Shown one piece after another: positions 1-11,271 of a stretch of DNA of 64,000 nt (position 1 is its first letter; the number at the start of each line of letters is the position of its first letter). The notes under the pieces are model-generated. The model saw only the letters and a list, made by a program, of their open reading frames with translations, made no database searches and was not told the DNA's origin. Both the position numbers and the translations under genes were made by a program. Origin of the DNA: Pyrus communis (Eukaryota; Streptophyta; Magnoliopsida; Rosales; Rosaceae); NCBI RefSeq assembly GCF_963583255.1, contig NC_084807.1:14903072-14967071 (forward strand), given 5' to 3'.

Positions 1-1443
1 AGATATGATCGAAATTTATCTAAAGTAAAGACAACGGCAAGAAGTTCTTTTTCCGTAGTGGAGTAGTTCAATTGTGTATCGTTCAATGTCCGTGAGGCGT
101 AGTAGATGACATGCGGCCTCTTGTCCTTTCTTTGTCCTAAAACTGCTCCTAAAGCATAGTCGGACGCATCACACATGAGCTCAAAAGGTAGACTCCAATC
201 CGGTGGAACAACGATGGGTGCCGTGGTCAACAACTCCTTAAGTTGGTTGAATGATGCCGTGCACTCCTTGGTGAATTCAAACGTCACGTCTTTTTGTAGG
301 AGACGGCAAAGAGGTTGTGCAACCTTCGAGAAATCCTTGATAAACCTACGATAAAATCCTGCATGGCCAAGAAAAGAACGAACCTCTCTAACCGAAGTTG
401 GAGAGGGTAAGTGACGTACAAGATCTATTTTCGACTTATCAACCTCAATACCGTTTTCAGAGACTATATGACCTAAAACTATGCCTTGTTTAACCATGAA
501 ATGGCATTTTTCCCAATTAAGAACAAGGTTAGTTTCAACGCAACGTTTTAAGATTAAACTAAGATTATGCAAGCAACTATCAAAAGAATCACCAAACACG
601 CTAAAATCATCCATAAACACTTCAATGATTTTCTCAACATAATCAGAAAATATGCTCATCATGCATCGTTGAAATGTAGCAGGTGCATTACATAAACCAA
701 AAGGCATGCGACGATATGCAAAAGTACCGAAGGGGCATGTAAAAGTGGTTTTTTTCTTGATCTTCGGGTGTTATGACAATTTGATTATAACCAGAATAAC
801 CATCAAGAAAACAATAGAAAGCATAACCGGCTAACCTCTCAAGCATTTGGTCGATGAACGGCAGTGGGAAGTGATCCTTCCTTGTTGCGGCGTTTAGCTT
901 CCTATAATCGATGCACACCCTCCAACCGGTTTGAATGCGTTGAAGAACAAGTTCATTCTCGGCATTTGCAACCACAGTCACTCCAGATTTCTTCGGAACG
1001 CATTGAACGGGTGAGACCCACTTACTATCCGAGATTGGATAGATTACTCCACAATCCAAAAGCTTGATTACCTCCTTCTTCACAACTTCCATCATCGGAG
1101 GGTTGAGACGGCGTTGAGCCTCTCGGGATGTTTTGGACCCCTCCTCTAGAAGTATGCGATGCATGCATGTAGTTGGGCTAATTCCCTTGATGTCGGCCAA
1201 GGTCCATCCAATTGCCGTTTTGTACTCCTTAAGCACTCGTACCAATTTGTTTTCTTCTTGTGCCGTGAGTGAGGATGAGATAATGACGGGCAATGTCTCA
1301 TCCTCGCCCAAGAAAACATACTTCAAATGACTAGGCAACGGCTTAAGTTCAAGTGTAGGTGGCTGCACAACTGAGGGAAGCATTTTATTAGCCGAAACTA
1401 AACTTAAAATAGGGTCCAAAAACTTACCCGATTGTGATGGCAA
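1..1443 (-). pseudogene. Gypsy pol fragment: reverse transcriptase and RNase H start
   Basis: This is the polymerase part of the Athila-like element; it would copy element RNA into DNA inside cytoplasmic particles. Reading from 1443 downward, the frame shows the pre-RT linker, the RT motif VCIDYRKLN near 900-925, and the FLDGYSGYNQI block near 780-815. After a frame change at the run of seven T (about 748-754 on the + strand), the catalytic FMDD motif appears near 601-615. RNase H continues to base 1, with IYYASRTLND near 75-110. An in-frame TAA at 1444-1446 separates it from protease, although both are in the same frame. The copy is cut by the window edge, so it cannot be judged whether integrase is intact. 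Confidence 0.85.
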
Positions 1444-3855
1444 TTACTCGAGGGCAGCCACCATCTCAATAATATCCTCATTAGGGGGCACGGCCAAGGT
1501 TTCCTCATGCATGCCGTGGGGTTCCTTGGTGGTTGTTTCCATGTTTTGCATGTTCCTTCCTTGTGCAATGACCAATTCAAGTGCATCATCCTTCAAATTG
1601 TCTAAATAGTCCTGCGCCAAAGAGTTAATTATATCAATAGCAAAACACGAATGATTCTCACTAGGGTACTTCATAGAATCAAAAAAATTGAAATTAATAA
1701 CTTCCCCATCAAATTCCATGGTCAAAGTGCCATTATATACGTCAATCTTCGTACGAGCAGTTTTCATGAATGGCCTTCCGAGGAGGATGGGCAATGAAGG
1801 GGCATGGTCCGATTCATCCATCTCAAGTACGTAGAAGTCCGCTGGGAAGATCAAATGATTAACCTGCACTAACACATCTTCCAAAACTCCCTTTGGATAG
1901 GCATTAGATCTATCGGCTAATTGTATGATCACACCATCGTTTTTTAACGCTCCTAGGTTCATAGATGCATAAATTGAATATGGCATGACATTTATAGATG
2001 CACCTAGGTCTAACATGGCAGATTCAAACCTAGAATTACCAATAACACACGGAATTGTAAAACTAACCGGATCTTTGCATTTTGGGGGCAGCTTGCGTTG
2101 TAAGATGGCTGAGACGTTTTCAGCTACTTTGACCACCTCCTTGGTCGAAATCCTCCTCCTATTGGTGCAAAGTTCCTTCAAGAACTTGGCGTACCTCGGG
2201 ACTTGCTTGATTGCATCCAAAAGGGGGATATTAACTTGAACTTTCCGAAACATCTCCAAAATGTCCTTTTCCGCTTCTTCTTTCTTTGTTTGCTTAAACC
2301 TACTAGGAAAAGGAACATTCGCAGGAAAATCATTAGTAGGAACCGAACTTGACACGTTTTTACCTTTATTGGATGAATTGGACGACTTGGGATCACTTGG
2401 AACTTGCGGCACATTTGGTTCCACCTTGGCCGTGAGTGGCCTTTGCTCCTCCTCTTCAATTCTCAACTCGTCCTCCTCGTTGGAACGTGATTTGGATGGT
2501 TTGAGGTCAGATCCGACTTGCTTTCCACTTCGCAAATGCATAGCTTTTGCAGATTCGAATCCACCTTTCGGATTGACCACCGTTGAGCTAGGCAACCTTC
2601 CTTGCTCACGAAATTGCCCCATGAACTCGACAATCTGTCCCACTTGCTTCTCCAAGTTGTCCACCCTCTTGTCTTGGATTTGCCTCTCTTTGTTTTGAGT
2701 TTGGACTTCCTGCGTCAAAGTAGTAAGTAATTGAAAAATCTTATCATTATCACTTGAATTACCTACATTGCTTTGGGCAGGTTGTGCTTGGGCTTGTGGT
2801 GGTGCCAACGGTTTTTGATAGAAACCCGGGGGTTGTTGCCTAAATCCGCTTTGTTGTTGACCTTGTTGGGGGTCTCGCCATTTGAAATTCGGATGATCAC
2901 GCCAACCGGGATTGTAAGTATTAGAGAACGGATCACCACGTGATTGGTATTGGTTGCCATATCCCACGGCATTGAGTGTCTCCCACCCTCCATTCTCGAT
3001 TAATTGTGGGCACTTGTCTGTAGGGTGTTCTTGCATGGAGCATAGGCCACAAGAAGCTACGGTTTTGACTTTTGGACCTTCCACCACCTGAGAAAGCAAC
3101 GTAGTAAGGTTAGCCATTTGATTTTGAAGTTCGGTTATGGCACTTACCTCATTGACTTGGTGTTGCCGTGGGCTACTCCTCTGTCCAACGCCTTCGTATT
3201 GTTGAGCATTCAATGCTCGATTAGCAATCAAGGACTTTGCAGCCGTAGGGGTCTTGTCCACCAAGGCTCCTCCCACTGAGGCATCTAGCATTTGACGTTC
3301 AATAGGTAGAAGTCCCTCGTAAAAGTATTGTAGACGTAGTTCCTCCTTCATTTGATGCTGTGGACATGAAGCAACAAGAGATTTAAAACGTTCATAATAA
3401 GTAAGAAAGGATTCACCTTCATCTTATTGAATTCCACTTATCCTTTTTCGTAGGAGGATGACTCGAGAAGTTGGGAAAAACTTCTCCAAGTAAGCTCGTT
3501 TCATGCTCTCCCATGATGTGACAATTCCGAGAGCCAATTCGTACAACCAATCTTTTGCTTTCTCTTGGAGAGAGAAGGGAAAGGCCTTCATCTTCAAGAT
3601 GCTCTCATCCACGTTCACCGGAGTCATGCTTGAGCAAACGACTTCAAACTCCTTCAAGTGCTTGTTCGGATCTTCCATGGATAGCCCATGGTACTTCGGA
3701 ATGTGATGTAACAGGCTTGACTTCAATTCGAACTCGGCAGTCTTGTCTTGAGCCGCCCTTGGGTATTGGATGCACAAGGGTGCGGCATTGGCCAATCTCG
3801 AAGCAGAAAGCTCCTTGATTGTTCGGTTCCCGAAGGCTTTTGTCTCAAATATATT
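1444..3855 (-). pseudogene. Gypsy gag and aspartic protease, one nonsense codon
   Basis: Gag forms the retrotransposon particle and binds RNA; the protease matures it. The upper part (about 3855-3427) has the gag core with the PNKHLKEF motif. A single TAA at 3424-3426 interrupts it, and the same frame continues to 1447. Next come a glutamine/proline-rich stretch, a CGLC...HPTDKC knuckle near 3000-3060, the FSNTYNPGWRDHPN signature near 2885-2930, and a protease with DLGAS (near 2010) and LLGRPF (near 1770). DLGAS replaces the usual D-S/T-G, a variant I recall as common in this lineage. No clear ATG begins the frame: upstream of about 3855 it meets stop codons. The element is defective but lightly damaged. 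Confidence 0.85.
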
Positions 3856-3856
3856 A

Positions 3857-5565
3857 TGGTTGCATCTAACGTCTCGTTAGACTGCCTACGTACCCTAAAC
3901 AGGGATCAAGCCATTCGTAGTTCATATTAGTACTTCAAGCATTCACAATAATTATATGAAGGTAATATACCTAATCAATTTAAAAGTGTCGATAGAACTC
4001 TCAATAATATGTACGATAAAAAGGAAAAGATCCACTCACCTGGAGTCCATGCTATGATTCTCTAGCGCACGCATTGAGACGTCCTGAATGATTGGTGCCT
4101 GTGACCAATTATCGAATCACATCTTAGAACTCTTATTAGTAGAACACGTAATTCATATAAAACACAACCTCAAAGGAATTCTAAAATAGTTTGAGACCCA
4201 TTGACCACAAGTCAACAGTCGATCAAAGATCGACTGTAGGGTCTACAACTCTATATAACTCGACCCGGAAGATCCGCATACCAAATTTCCAATCCGAAAC
4301 TCCTAACAATCCACAATATTTTTCTAGAATAACATATTAAAATTTCATTGCGATCCAACGGTTGGATCTCCGCCATTTGCCCAAAACCAAGTGGACGTGA
4401 ACATTTATTTTACTAACTTACAAATCCAATTTGGGAAGATCCGTACGTAGGATTCTCTATCCATAAATTCCTATGATCTTTAAATATTATGTATTATAAT
4501 GTATCCAAGTTTGGTGACGATCCAACGGTCGGATCATCGATTCACATTTTCATCAAGCAACGTATCGTAACGAATTTAGATTCCAACGATCAACCTATGT
4601 CATTCAAATAACAAACTGAATTCAAGACATTTGACATAGCCTAAAAATAGCATTGGCGGCCCACTGGCCACTCACCGCCGCACGCACTGCCGCGAGTGGT
4701 GGTCGGCCGCCCCGACTTGCCGGAAAAATCCAACTATTTCCAAAAATTCTCAAACTTCATAGAAATGAAGATCTCAGTGAGTGGAGCAACTTTCATACCT
4801 GCCACAAAGTCCAAAAGTTGACGGAAGATGGTCAATTTTGCCCACAAAACTGGCGGATGCCTAAAATTTCCCAATGTCGATTCGTCTTCTACAGTGGTCC
4901 AACGGGGTCAAGGTTGGTTGGGTTTTTCTCCTGGGATGATGGGCTACAAAGCCCAAGTGGTGGCATCGGCCATCACTTTTCCGATTTGCCGAAAAATCAA
5001 AAAGAGTGGTCGAAGCACCGTTGATTTTCGTCGACTTTCATGGCCTCAAACCGCCACATGCCGTGGTTAATCAAGATGGTTCTTGGGTGGGTTTTGTAGA
5101 GGGGAATGAGATCTTCAAGATGGTGGTGGTGGCGTCGAAAAACTCCACTGGAGTGGGCCGGAATCGGCCTTGGAAAATGGAAGCTTGCGGTGCGTGTGGG
5201 TGGACGGGAAGGCTACTTTCCTTCTTTCTTTTTTTTTTTTTTTTCTTTTTTTTCTTTTCTTTTTTTTCTTTCCTCATTTCTGATTTTGCTTCACCCCACA
5301 AAGTGGGGATTTAATTTAATTAAAACTAAACTTTGAATAACCAATTTCGAACGTCCGTAACTATACCGTTATAATCCGAACTCGCAAACGGCTTTCGCCT
5401 ATACATTCGTACCAACGAGTACTACGAGAATATGCTAAAAGAATAAGTCCCACATCTCTCAAGTTGATGGTCAACGGAAGTCAAAGTCCTTACCTCTAGG
5501 GCAATTTCGTAAATTCACACTTTTAAAACAAAATAAAAACGTAAAATTTGGAACGGATTGTCACA
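3857..5565 (-). repeat. Probable 5' LTR and leader of the Athila-like element
   Basis: This stretch has no coding signal and lies directly upstream (minus strand) of gag. Its right end, ...GGATTGTCACA at 5555-5565, resembles ...GGGCTGTCACA at 35674-35684, which ends a well-bounded solo LTR. Repeated 'atccaacggt' phrases and a long T-rich tract (5223-5275) are LTR-like. I could not find a convincing primer-binding site between it and gag, so the left boundary is a guess and the region may be rearranged. The lysine-rich minus-strand frame at 5071-5301 is only the T tract read backwards. Confidence 0.4.
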
Positions 5566-5941
5566 TCAGAACTGCAACATTTTGGTTGTTTTTACAAAAA
5601 TTGAGACTTCAGGCCCTCAATTATTTAGAATTAAAAAAAGTCTAGTTTTCGATACGATTAAGAAACTTTTAATTTTGATTTAATTATTTGACATCTAGGA
5701 TGTGCAATTTCATTCCTAGTCATGAGACAAAACAGTTTCTTATCAGTGTCCGAAAAAAAAAAACAAAAATCCTCAAGGAAAGTTAATTACCGAGTTCGAC
5801 ATATCTGTATTCTTGAGTTATTGAACTTCATTCTTATGTAGGGATGCATGCTACCCACTCACCGTTGAGATGCGAATTAAGGATTCAACGGATTAAAGTT
5901 CGGTCATATAAAATGAGAGATGGAGGGACTGCAGGTCTTGA
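5566..5941. other. Intergenic, nothing recognised
   Basis: AT-rich sequence without a coding frame, inverted repeat or RNA gene that I can see. It ends with the 8-bp target site ggtcttga (5934-5941) of the next element. Confidence 0.6.
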
Positions 5942-6656
5942 TAGGGGTGGGAAAAATTCCCGAAAATCCCGAACCGAACAGAAAAAATCCCAATCCCAAA
6001 CCAAAAATTTCCCAAACCGAAATTCCCGAAATTTTCGGGATGCTATCCTGAACCAATCCCAAAATTTCGGTATGGGATTCGGGATTGGCTTCTCGATATT
6101 TCGGGAATCCCATACCAAACCGAAAATATATAATATTAATTATTATATATATATTTATACATATATATATATTATTTTTTTATAATTGATGCTAGTAGTT
6201 TCTAATTCATGCTCAGCAACCTAGAATGCCCTACACCTTGCATATTTTTCATGTTCTGTTTGATATTCATGTGGATTTTATTATTGCTGCTGCCATGGCT
6301 GATGATTTCAGAAGGCTTGATTCTTTTGTCTCTCAACAGATTGCAAAAAGAGTTTAATTAATTTGAATTTTGACTATGATAAAAAGAGTCAAGCATGCCA
6401 GTGTTCAATTAAATGGTAGTGTGAATGAAATGAAATTCCTAGTTCATGAATGTGTTCTTGAATTATATATTTGAAGAACAATTCATAATTTCATATTTCA
6501 ATTTGGGATTCCCGATTTGTCCCAAAATCCCGAACATATTTCGGGATTCCCGAAAATTTGGTTTGGGATTGGTCTTCAAATTCCCGTCCCGAAAAATTTC
6601 GGTTTGGGATTCGGGATACTAGTGTCGGTATGGTATCCCATACCGAACCACCCCTA
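5942..6656. mobile_element. Non-autonomous hAT transposon (715 bp)
   Basis: The element starts TAGGGGTGG and ends CCACCCCTA, a 9-bp terminal inverted repeat. It is flanked by a perfect 8-bp duplication, ggtcttga, at 5934-5941 and 6657-6664. An 8-bp duplication and TAGGG-type ends are hallmarks of the hAT superfamily. The subterminal regions are crowded with direct and inverted copies of the theme TTTCGGGATTCCCGAAA, as expected for transposase binding sites. There is no transposase frame, so it depends on a helper. Confidence 0.9.
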
Positions 6657-7017
6657 GGTCTTGATCTCTTAAAATAAAACTCATCTTATCATATAATTTC
6701 TCATGTAGTCTCATTTAGACCTAGCAGTTTCTAACCCAACACAAAAATAACGGGTTTCGGGTCAACACGATAACTAATCGGGTCATTATCGGGTAACCCG
6801 TTAATAATGGGTATACGCGCGAGTAACACATGAGTAACCCGTTTTGACCCGTTAAAAAACAATTATTTTGATAATTTTAAAGTTTAATTACTAAAAGATT
6901 TATTATAAAATACAATAGCCATATTAATATATACAATATATTCTATATTAAATATATAGTTTTATATTATTATTCTATATAAATTTAAAAAAAAAAATTA
7001 GTCATTATTTATTTTTA

Positions 7018-8477
7018 GGGTAAAGTACAAAGAACTATCTCAACTATTGGTGTCACGACACTTTCATACCTCATCTTTTAAAATTGACAATGTCATACCT
7101 CATCTTACGAATTTGTGCCAATGTCAAACCTCTGTCAGTTTTTCTATTAATTTCTCTGTTAAATACTGACGTGCCCAAAGACGTGACCCACTCACTAATC
7201 CAACTAGATTAAAAGATAATTAAATATATTTTTAATAATTAAATATTCAAAAACTAAAAAAATTAAGAATAACAAAAATTAAAAATGGCCTAGGGGTGCG
7301 GGCCTTCCCTTTCCTCCACCCGCACCAACCCCTTTTCTTCTTCTCTTCGACAGCCACTAAACCCTTCCCCGTCCCCCCAACCTTCCTTCACCACCCTCTC
7401 TTCTATGTGTGTCTCTGCCTTTGATTTTTAATTTTGAGCCAATCAAAGTCCCTACAAATCTCCAATTCACTCTCTCTTCTAAAAATGCCAGCTTTTCCTT
7501 TAGGAAAAACTCATACCTAAAAGCTCTCTCTACACCTCTTTCTATCTCTAGAAATTCAGACAGATTTCAATTGATTACACACATAGCAATACACTCTCCA
7601 CAATTTCTATTTTCACTCCAACATTGTTTAGAATTTTCTAGACTCACATGGCAAATAGAGGAAGCGAAAGTGCAACCCTCATATTCACCGGAACAAGTGC
7701 GAGGACGACGACGACGACGCCTGTGCCACCGTCGACGACGACAACGAGCTCAATCCAAGTGCAATCCCCTATCAGCTATACCAGCTGATCCCGCCCCTCA
7801 CGAAACCGAGGTCCTGGACGGTGGGGTCCACTTAAGTGCCTTCCCTCCCGTAGTTTTGCGCACCGTCAACCGACCCCACTCCTCCGTTCTTGCCCTCGTC
7901 CCGCTCAAGCAAGGCAATCATTCCGGCGGGGACACCAAGGGGCCTGCCAGTACTTGCCACCCTTTCTTCTTCTCTTGCCCCAGTTTTCAGAGTGGGTGGT
8001 GTTGTGGCTGCGAGCCTCGTCACGAATGTTGTGGGGAGGGTGATCGGAGGATGAAGAAGAAGGTGAGGGAGACCGTATCCCAGAGAGAGAGGAGAGAGAT
8101 AGATGGTGGTGGAGGAAGGTTGGGGGGATGGGGAAGGGTTTGGCAACTATCGAAGAGAAGGGTTGGTGCGGGTGGAGGAAAGGGAAGGCTCGCACCCCTA
8201 GGCCATTAAATTTTTTTTATTCTTAATTTTTTTGTTTTTTAGTTTTTGAATATTTAATTTTTAAAAATATATTTAATTATTTTTTAATCCAGTTGGATTA
8301 GTAAGGGGGTCCTATCATTGGCCACGTCAACATTTAACAGAGAAATTAATAGAAAAACTGACAAAAGTCTGACATTGGCACAAATTCGTAAGATGAGGTA
8401 TGACATTGTCAATTTTAAAAGATTAGGTATGAAAGTGTCGTGACACTAATAGTTGAGGTAGTTTTTTGTACTTACCC
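7018..8477. mobile_element. Mutator-like element with ~385-bp TIRs and GC-rich cargo (Pack-MULE candidate)
   Basis: The ends GGGTAAAGTAC and GTACTTACCC are flanked by a perfect 9-bp duplication, ttattttta (7009-7017 and 8478-8486), the Mutator signature. The terminal inverted repeats are very long: about 7018-7405 mirrors about 8090-8477, including the blocks reading 'cctaggggtgcg' and 'ccctttcctccacccgca'. The unique centre (about 7406-8089) is GC-rich, unlike its AT-rich surroundings, and has no transposase. That pattern fits a MULE that picked up host gene sequence. Confidence 0.85.
7648..7835 (+). pseudogene. Possible captured first-exon fragment inside the MULE
   Basis: An ATG at 7648-7650 opens a short frame beginning MANRGSESATLIFTG. 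Just downstream a second frame (about 7677-7835) reads an acidic run CEDDDDD followed by NELNPSAIPYQLYQL and SWTVGST, then stops at 7833-7835. The two halves look like one coding exon split by a frameshift, preceded by AT-rich leader-like sequence (7406-7647). I do not recognise the source gene. A 266-codon open frame from 7409 spans the region but begins at GTG and has no protein-like character, so it was not annotated as a gene. Confidence 0.35.
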
Positions 8478-8775
8478 TTATTTTTATTATAAGAGTTCCT
8501 TATTATCATTACTAGGATAAATTTTACTTAACATGTTGTTGTCCAAAATTAAAATAAACTAGTATAGTATTTGTATGGGCAAGAACTAAGAAGACATACA
8601 TACAAGTATGAAAAATGTGAAAGAATATATAAACACTCGTGATTCATCATTATTCCTCTACGAGTATATAATGGTTACACTTACATTATCATTTATAGTT
8701 TTAAAATCCTCCAAACCCTCATGGATAATGTTCTTTATTTGAGGGCAAAATTAATAAAATTAATAATAATTATTG
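8478..8775. other. Arm of the enclosing hAT-like element
   Basis: AT-rich, no coding frame. It begins with the second copy of the MULE target site (8478-8486) and otherwise belongs to the hAT-like element at 6716-9830. Confidence 0.5.
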
Positions 8776-9373
8776 TAGAAGTGTAAAAAATGTAAAAAAA
8801 ATATACAATCACTCATAGTGACAAGCTTTACAACTTTCATGAAGGAGTCAGCTTCGAAATCCAACACTATAATCCATAAACCTTAAATTTATGTTTAACC
8901 GTCGATTGTCATTTACGCTTTATTCTTCTTACAGAATTTCATTTAAAATTTTTTTTTTTTCGAAAACATGATCATCTAGCGGATGTTAGAAGATGAATGG
9001 TTCAGATCTTTGATATCACATTTTGATATTTACAGTTAACTAAAATATGAGTCGATCATTTAGTTTGTAGAAACTTTATAAACATCAAGCAATATTTTCA
9101 CTAACTGTAAAACTCTGAATATAATATCAACGATCCAAACCGTTCATCTTCCTGCATCCTCTAATAGATCATGTTTTCAAAAAAGAAAATCTGAAAAAAC
9201 AAAATTTGATGAGAACAATGAAGTGTAAATGTAAACAACAATCAACGGTTAAATTTTGATCTATGATTTATATGATTATAGTGGCAAATTTCGAAGTTAA
9301 GCTCTTCATGAAAGTTGTAAAACTTGTCATTACCAGCGTTTATATATATTTTTCTTTATTTTTTACACTTCTA
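8776..9373. mobile_element. Fold-back MITE with long terminal inverted repeats (598 bp)
   Basis: The left arm starts TAGAAGTGTAAAAAATG, and the right arm read in reverse starts TAGAAGTGTAAAAAATA. Similarity continues inward for at least 110 bases, including 'TTTACAACTTTCATGAAG' on both arms, and more loosely towards the centre. It would fold into a long imperfect hairpin. No coding frame is present and no exact target duplication is visible, so the superfamily is not assigned. Confidence 0.7.
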
Positions 9374-10302
9374 CATTAATTTAAAAACTTTAAAGACTTT
9401 ACTTAAATAACAGCTGTAAGATAAATGAGAGTAAATTTGTACCGTTTGATTCTATTTCACTTATATTATTAGAACTTTTTTGGACGAAAAAACCCCTTCT
9501 CTATTCCAATATTTTCCAATTTTATCATTTGATCAATATAGGTAAGCAAAAATATACTTAAAAGAAAAATGCGTTTTTTATGTTTTGGATGTGACAATAT
9601 GGTATGTATATACTTATTTAGTATTATGTTTTTGATTTAATTATTTATTGGTTTAAAATATATTTTCCTTAACGGGTAACGGATCGGGTCATATTACCTG
9701 TTAATATTATCGGGTCGATTTCGGGTTGGGTCATTTTACCCGTTTATTTTAACGGGTGTTACGCGACATGACCCGTTAAAATATCGGGTATGACACGAAT
9801 ACGGAAAACACGACATGAATGCCAGGTCTAATCTCATTCGTTAAAATAAGTAAATGAGATAAAATAAGATTGTCCCATAAAGAAATAATAGCATACAAAA
9901 TGAGTGTATACCAGTTGCAATAGTGCACCAAATGTATAACAATAACATTAATTAGAGAATAAAAGTTTTAAAGTAATGCTAGAAAGACTAAATTTTTAGA
10001 CTTATTTTACAAACAAATGATGTGTCACCAATAAGAAATGAGCACATTTATCAACATTTAAGTAATAATCTAATTATCAATTTCCATGTCATTTAGTTTA
10101 TAAATGGGAAATTTTATTTAAACCCATCTAACCTATTTCTACACCCAACTTACTCTTTGCACCCATTTGATTTTTAACTAAACTATTAATATCTCTTTAA
10201 AACCAAATTTAATACCTAATATATCCCCATAAACCTAATTCAATATGTGGATTTATTTTAACACCCATTTCTTCAACAATTGCTTCAAAGTTTTTTTTAT
10301 TT

Positions 10303-10334
<32 letters not shown>

Positions 10335-10398
10335 TTTTTAAGAAGAATGAAAAATGAACAGCTTTATTCTCATTTCTTTTATTCAAGCAAAGTAGATG

Positions 10399-10401
<3 letters not shown>

Positions 10402-10438
<37 letters not shown>
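10402..10438. repeat. (AT)n microsatellite
   Basis: About 17 uninterrupted AT units, just downstream of a run of poly-T blocks separated by single A (10291-10340). It would be prone to length polymorphism. Confidence 0.95.
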
Positions 10439-10439
<1 letters not shown>

Positions 10440-10530
10440 AGGCAATTCACATATTCCTCGACTCGAGAATCATATCATGCCATGCAGCACTCTTAGTCCT
10501 TTATTTTCCGAAAAGCCTTCAATTGTAAAA
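10439..10530 (+). repeat. Direct repeat copy 1 (~90 bp, partner at 14104-14195)
   Basis: The block beginning 'aaggcaattcacatattc' and running through 'atgccatgcagcactctta' recurs with few changes at 14104-14195. The two copies bracket the Copia insertion and about 800 bases of other sequence. This points to an older local duplication, possibly of the 3' flank of the receptor-kinase fragment. Confidence 0.8.
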
Positions 10531-10964
10531 TGATTGAATTCAAATGTACTCATACAAATTTACAGAGAACAAGTAAAATGATTGAGATAGGGGCTTGCAC
10601 GCACTTCACTTTCATCATCGAGAACTCTTTCCATGAGATACAAATCACAAAATTTTGTGATCTCCAAGAGTACTTCCAGCACTGAGTACCCTCACAATCA
10701 CTTGTTTCTGCCAGGAACAACGTTAAAAGGCAATTTTAATCATTTTTCAGTTACAATTTCTATCACCAAATTTACGGAAAGATGTTGATGGAAAGAAAAG
10801 TAGACCACCTGAAGATCCTCTGCGGTACTTTCCTCAAGGACTACTCCGAGTAAACGACAAGTTACCTACAGATAAGCTTAAAAGGGTGAATTTGTTGATT
10901 CAAATTGTCACCCCTATAAAAATCAAACAAATTCTCGGGACATTAAATTATTTCACACGGTATC
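10531..10964. other. Non-coding remnant inside the TIR element
   Basis: Moderately AT-rich and without a convincing coding frame. It ends with the 5-bp Copia target site gtatc (10960-10964). Confidence 0.5.
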
Positions 10965-11264
10965 TATTAAACTTGGATCCAATCTGTATATCTGAATGAA
11001 TAATATCTGCTGCAATTGCAGCAGAGTTTTATATACAGTTTGCTACACTCGTATGCAAATAAACAAAGGAACTGGAAGTGACATCCTTGCTGTCTATGAA
11101 TCATTAGTCAGTATGCACATGCAGTGGCCTTGCTGTCCACTACTGCATGTGTCCATGTTCCTGCAGTAATCATACATCCTTAACGTGGGATCCCAGTTCC
11201 AATCTGTAAAGCATAGATTGAAATCTGTAAAGCACAGTGCACTGCATGTGGAGCATCTTTAACA
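10965..11264 (-). repeat. 3' LTR of the Copia deletion derivative
   Basis: 300 bp, starting TATTAAACTTGG and ending CTTTAACA on the + strand. It is nearly identical to the right LTR; the one difference seen is 'catag' for 'cacag' near 11211. Confidence 0.92.
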
Positions 11265-11271
11265 CTCCCCC

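Larger units (their letters stand above)
1..5565 (-). mobile_element. Athila-like Ty3/Gypsy LTR retrotransposon, truncated by window edge
   Basis: The minus strand reads, from right to left, an LTR-like region, gag, aspartic protease, reverse transcriptase and the start of RNase H. Gag, protease and pol lie in one reading frame, interrupted by stops at 3424-3426 and 1444-1446 and by a frameshift near 748-754. The zinc-knuckle-like CGLC...H...C segment, the DLGAS protease motif and the GRPF motif are typical of plant Athila-type elements. Integrase and the 3' LTR would lie left of base 1. The right boundary is taken from a CA terminus at 5565, where the sequence resembles the end of the solo LTR at 35684. 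The duplicated target site cannot be checked. Confidence 0.8.
6716..9830. mobile_element. hAT-like non-autonomous element, carrying two nested insertions
   Basis: The ends are TAGACCTAGCA (6716) and TGCCAGGTCTA (to 9830), an 11-bp inverted repeat with one mismatch. Flanks gtctcatt (6708-6715) and atctcatt (9831-9838) match at 7 of 8 bases, fitting an aged 8-bp hAT duplication. Both arms are full of CGGGT/ACCCG repeats, likely subterminal binding sites. The original element was about 1.05 kb; the rest is the Mutator-like insertion at 7018-8477 and the fold-back element at 8776-9373. No transposase is visible. Confidence 0.8.

Noticed and set aside
5071..5301. Lysine-rich minus-strand frame
   Set aside because: Produced by the T tract at 5223-5275; no protein character.
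7409..8209. 266-codon frame in the MULE
   Set aside because: It begins at GTG, crosses the inverted repeat and is compositionally driven. The shorter exon-like frames fit gene capture better.
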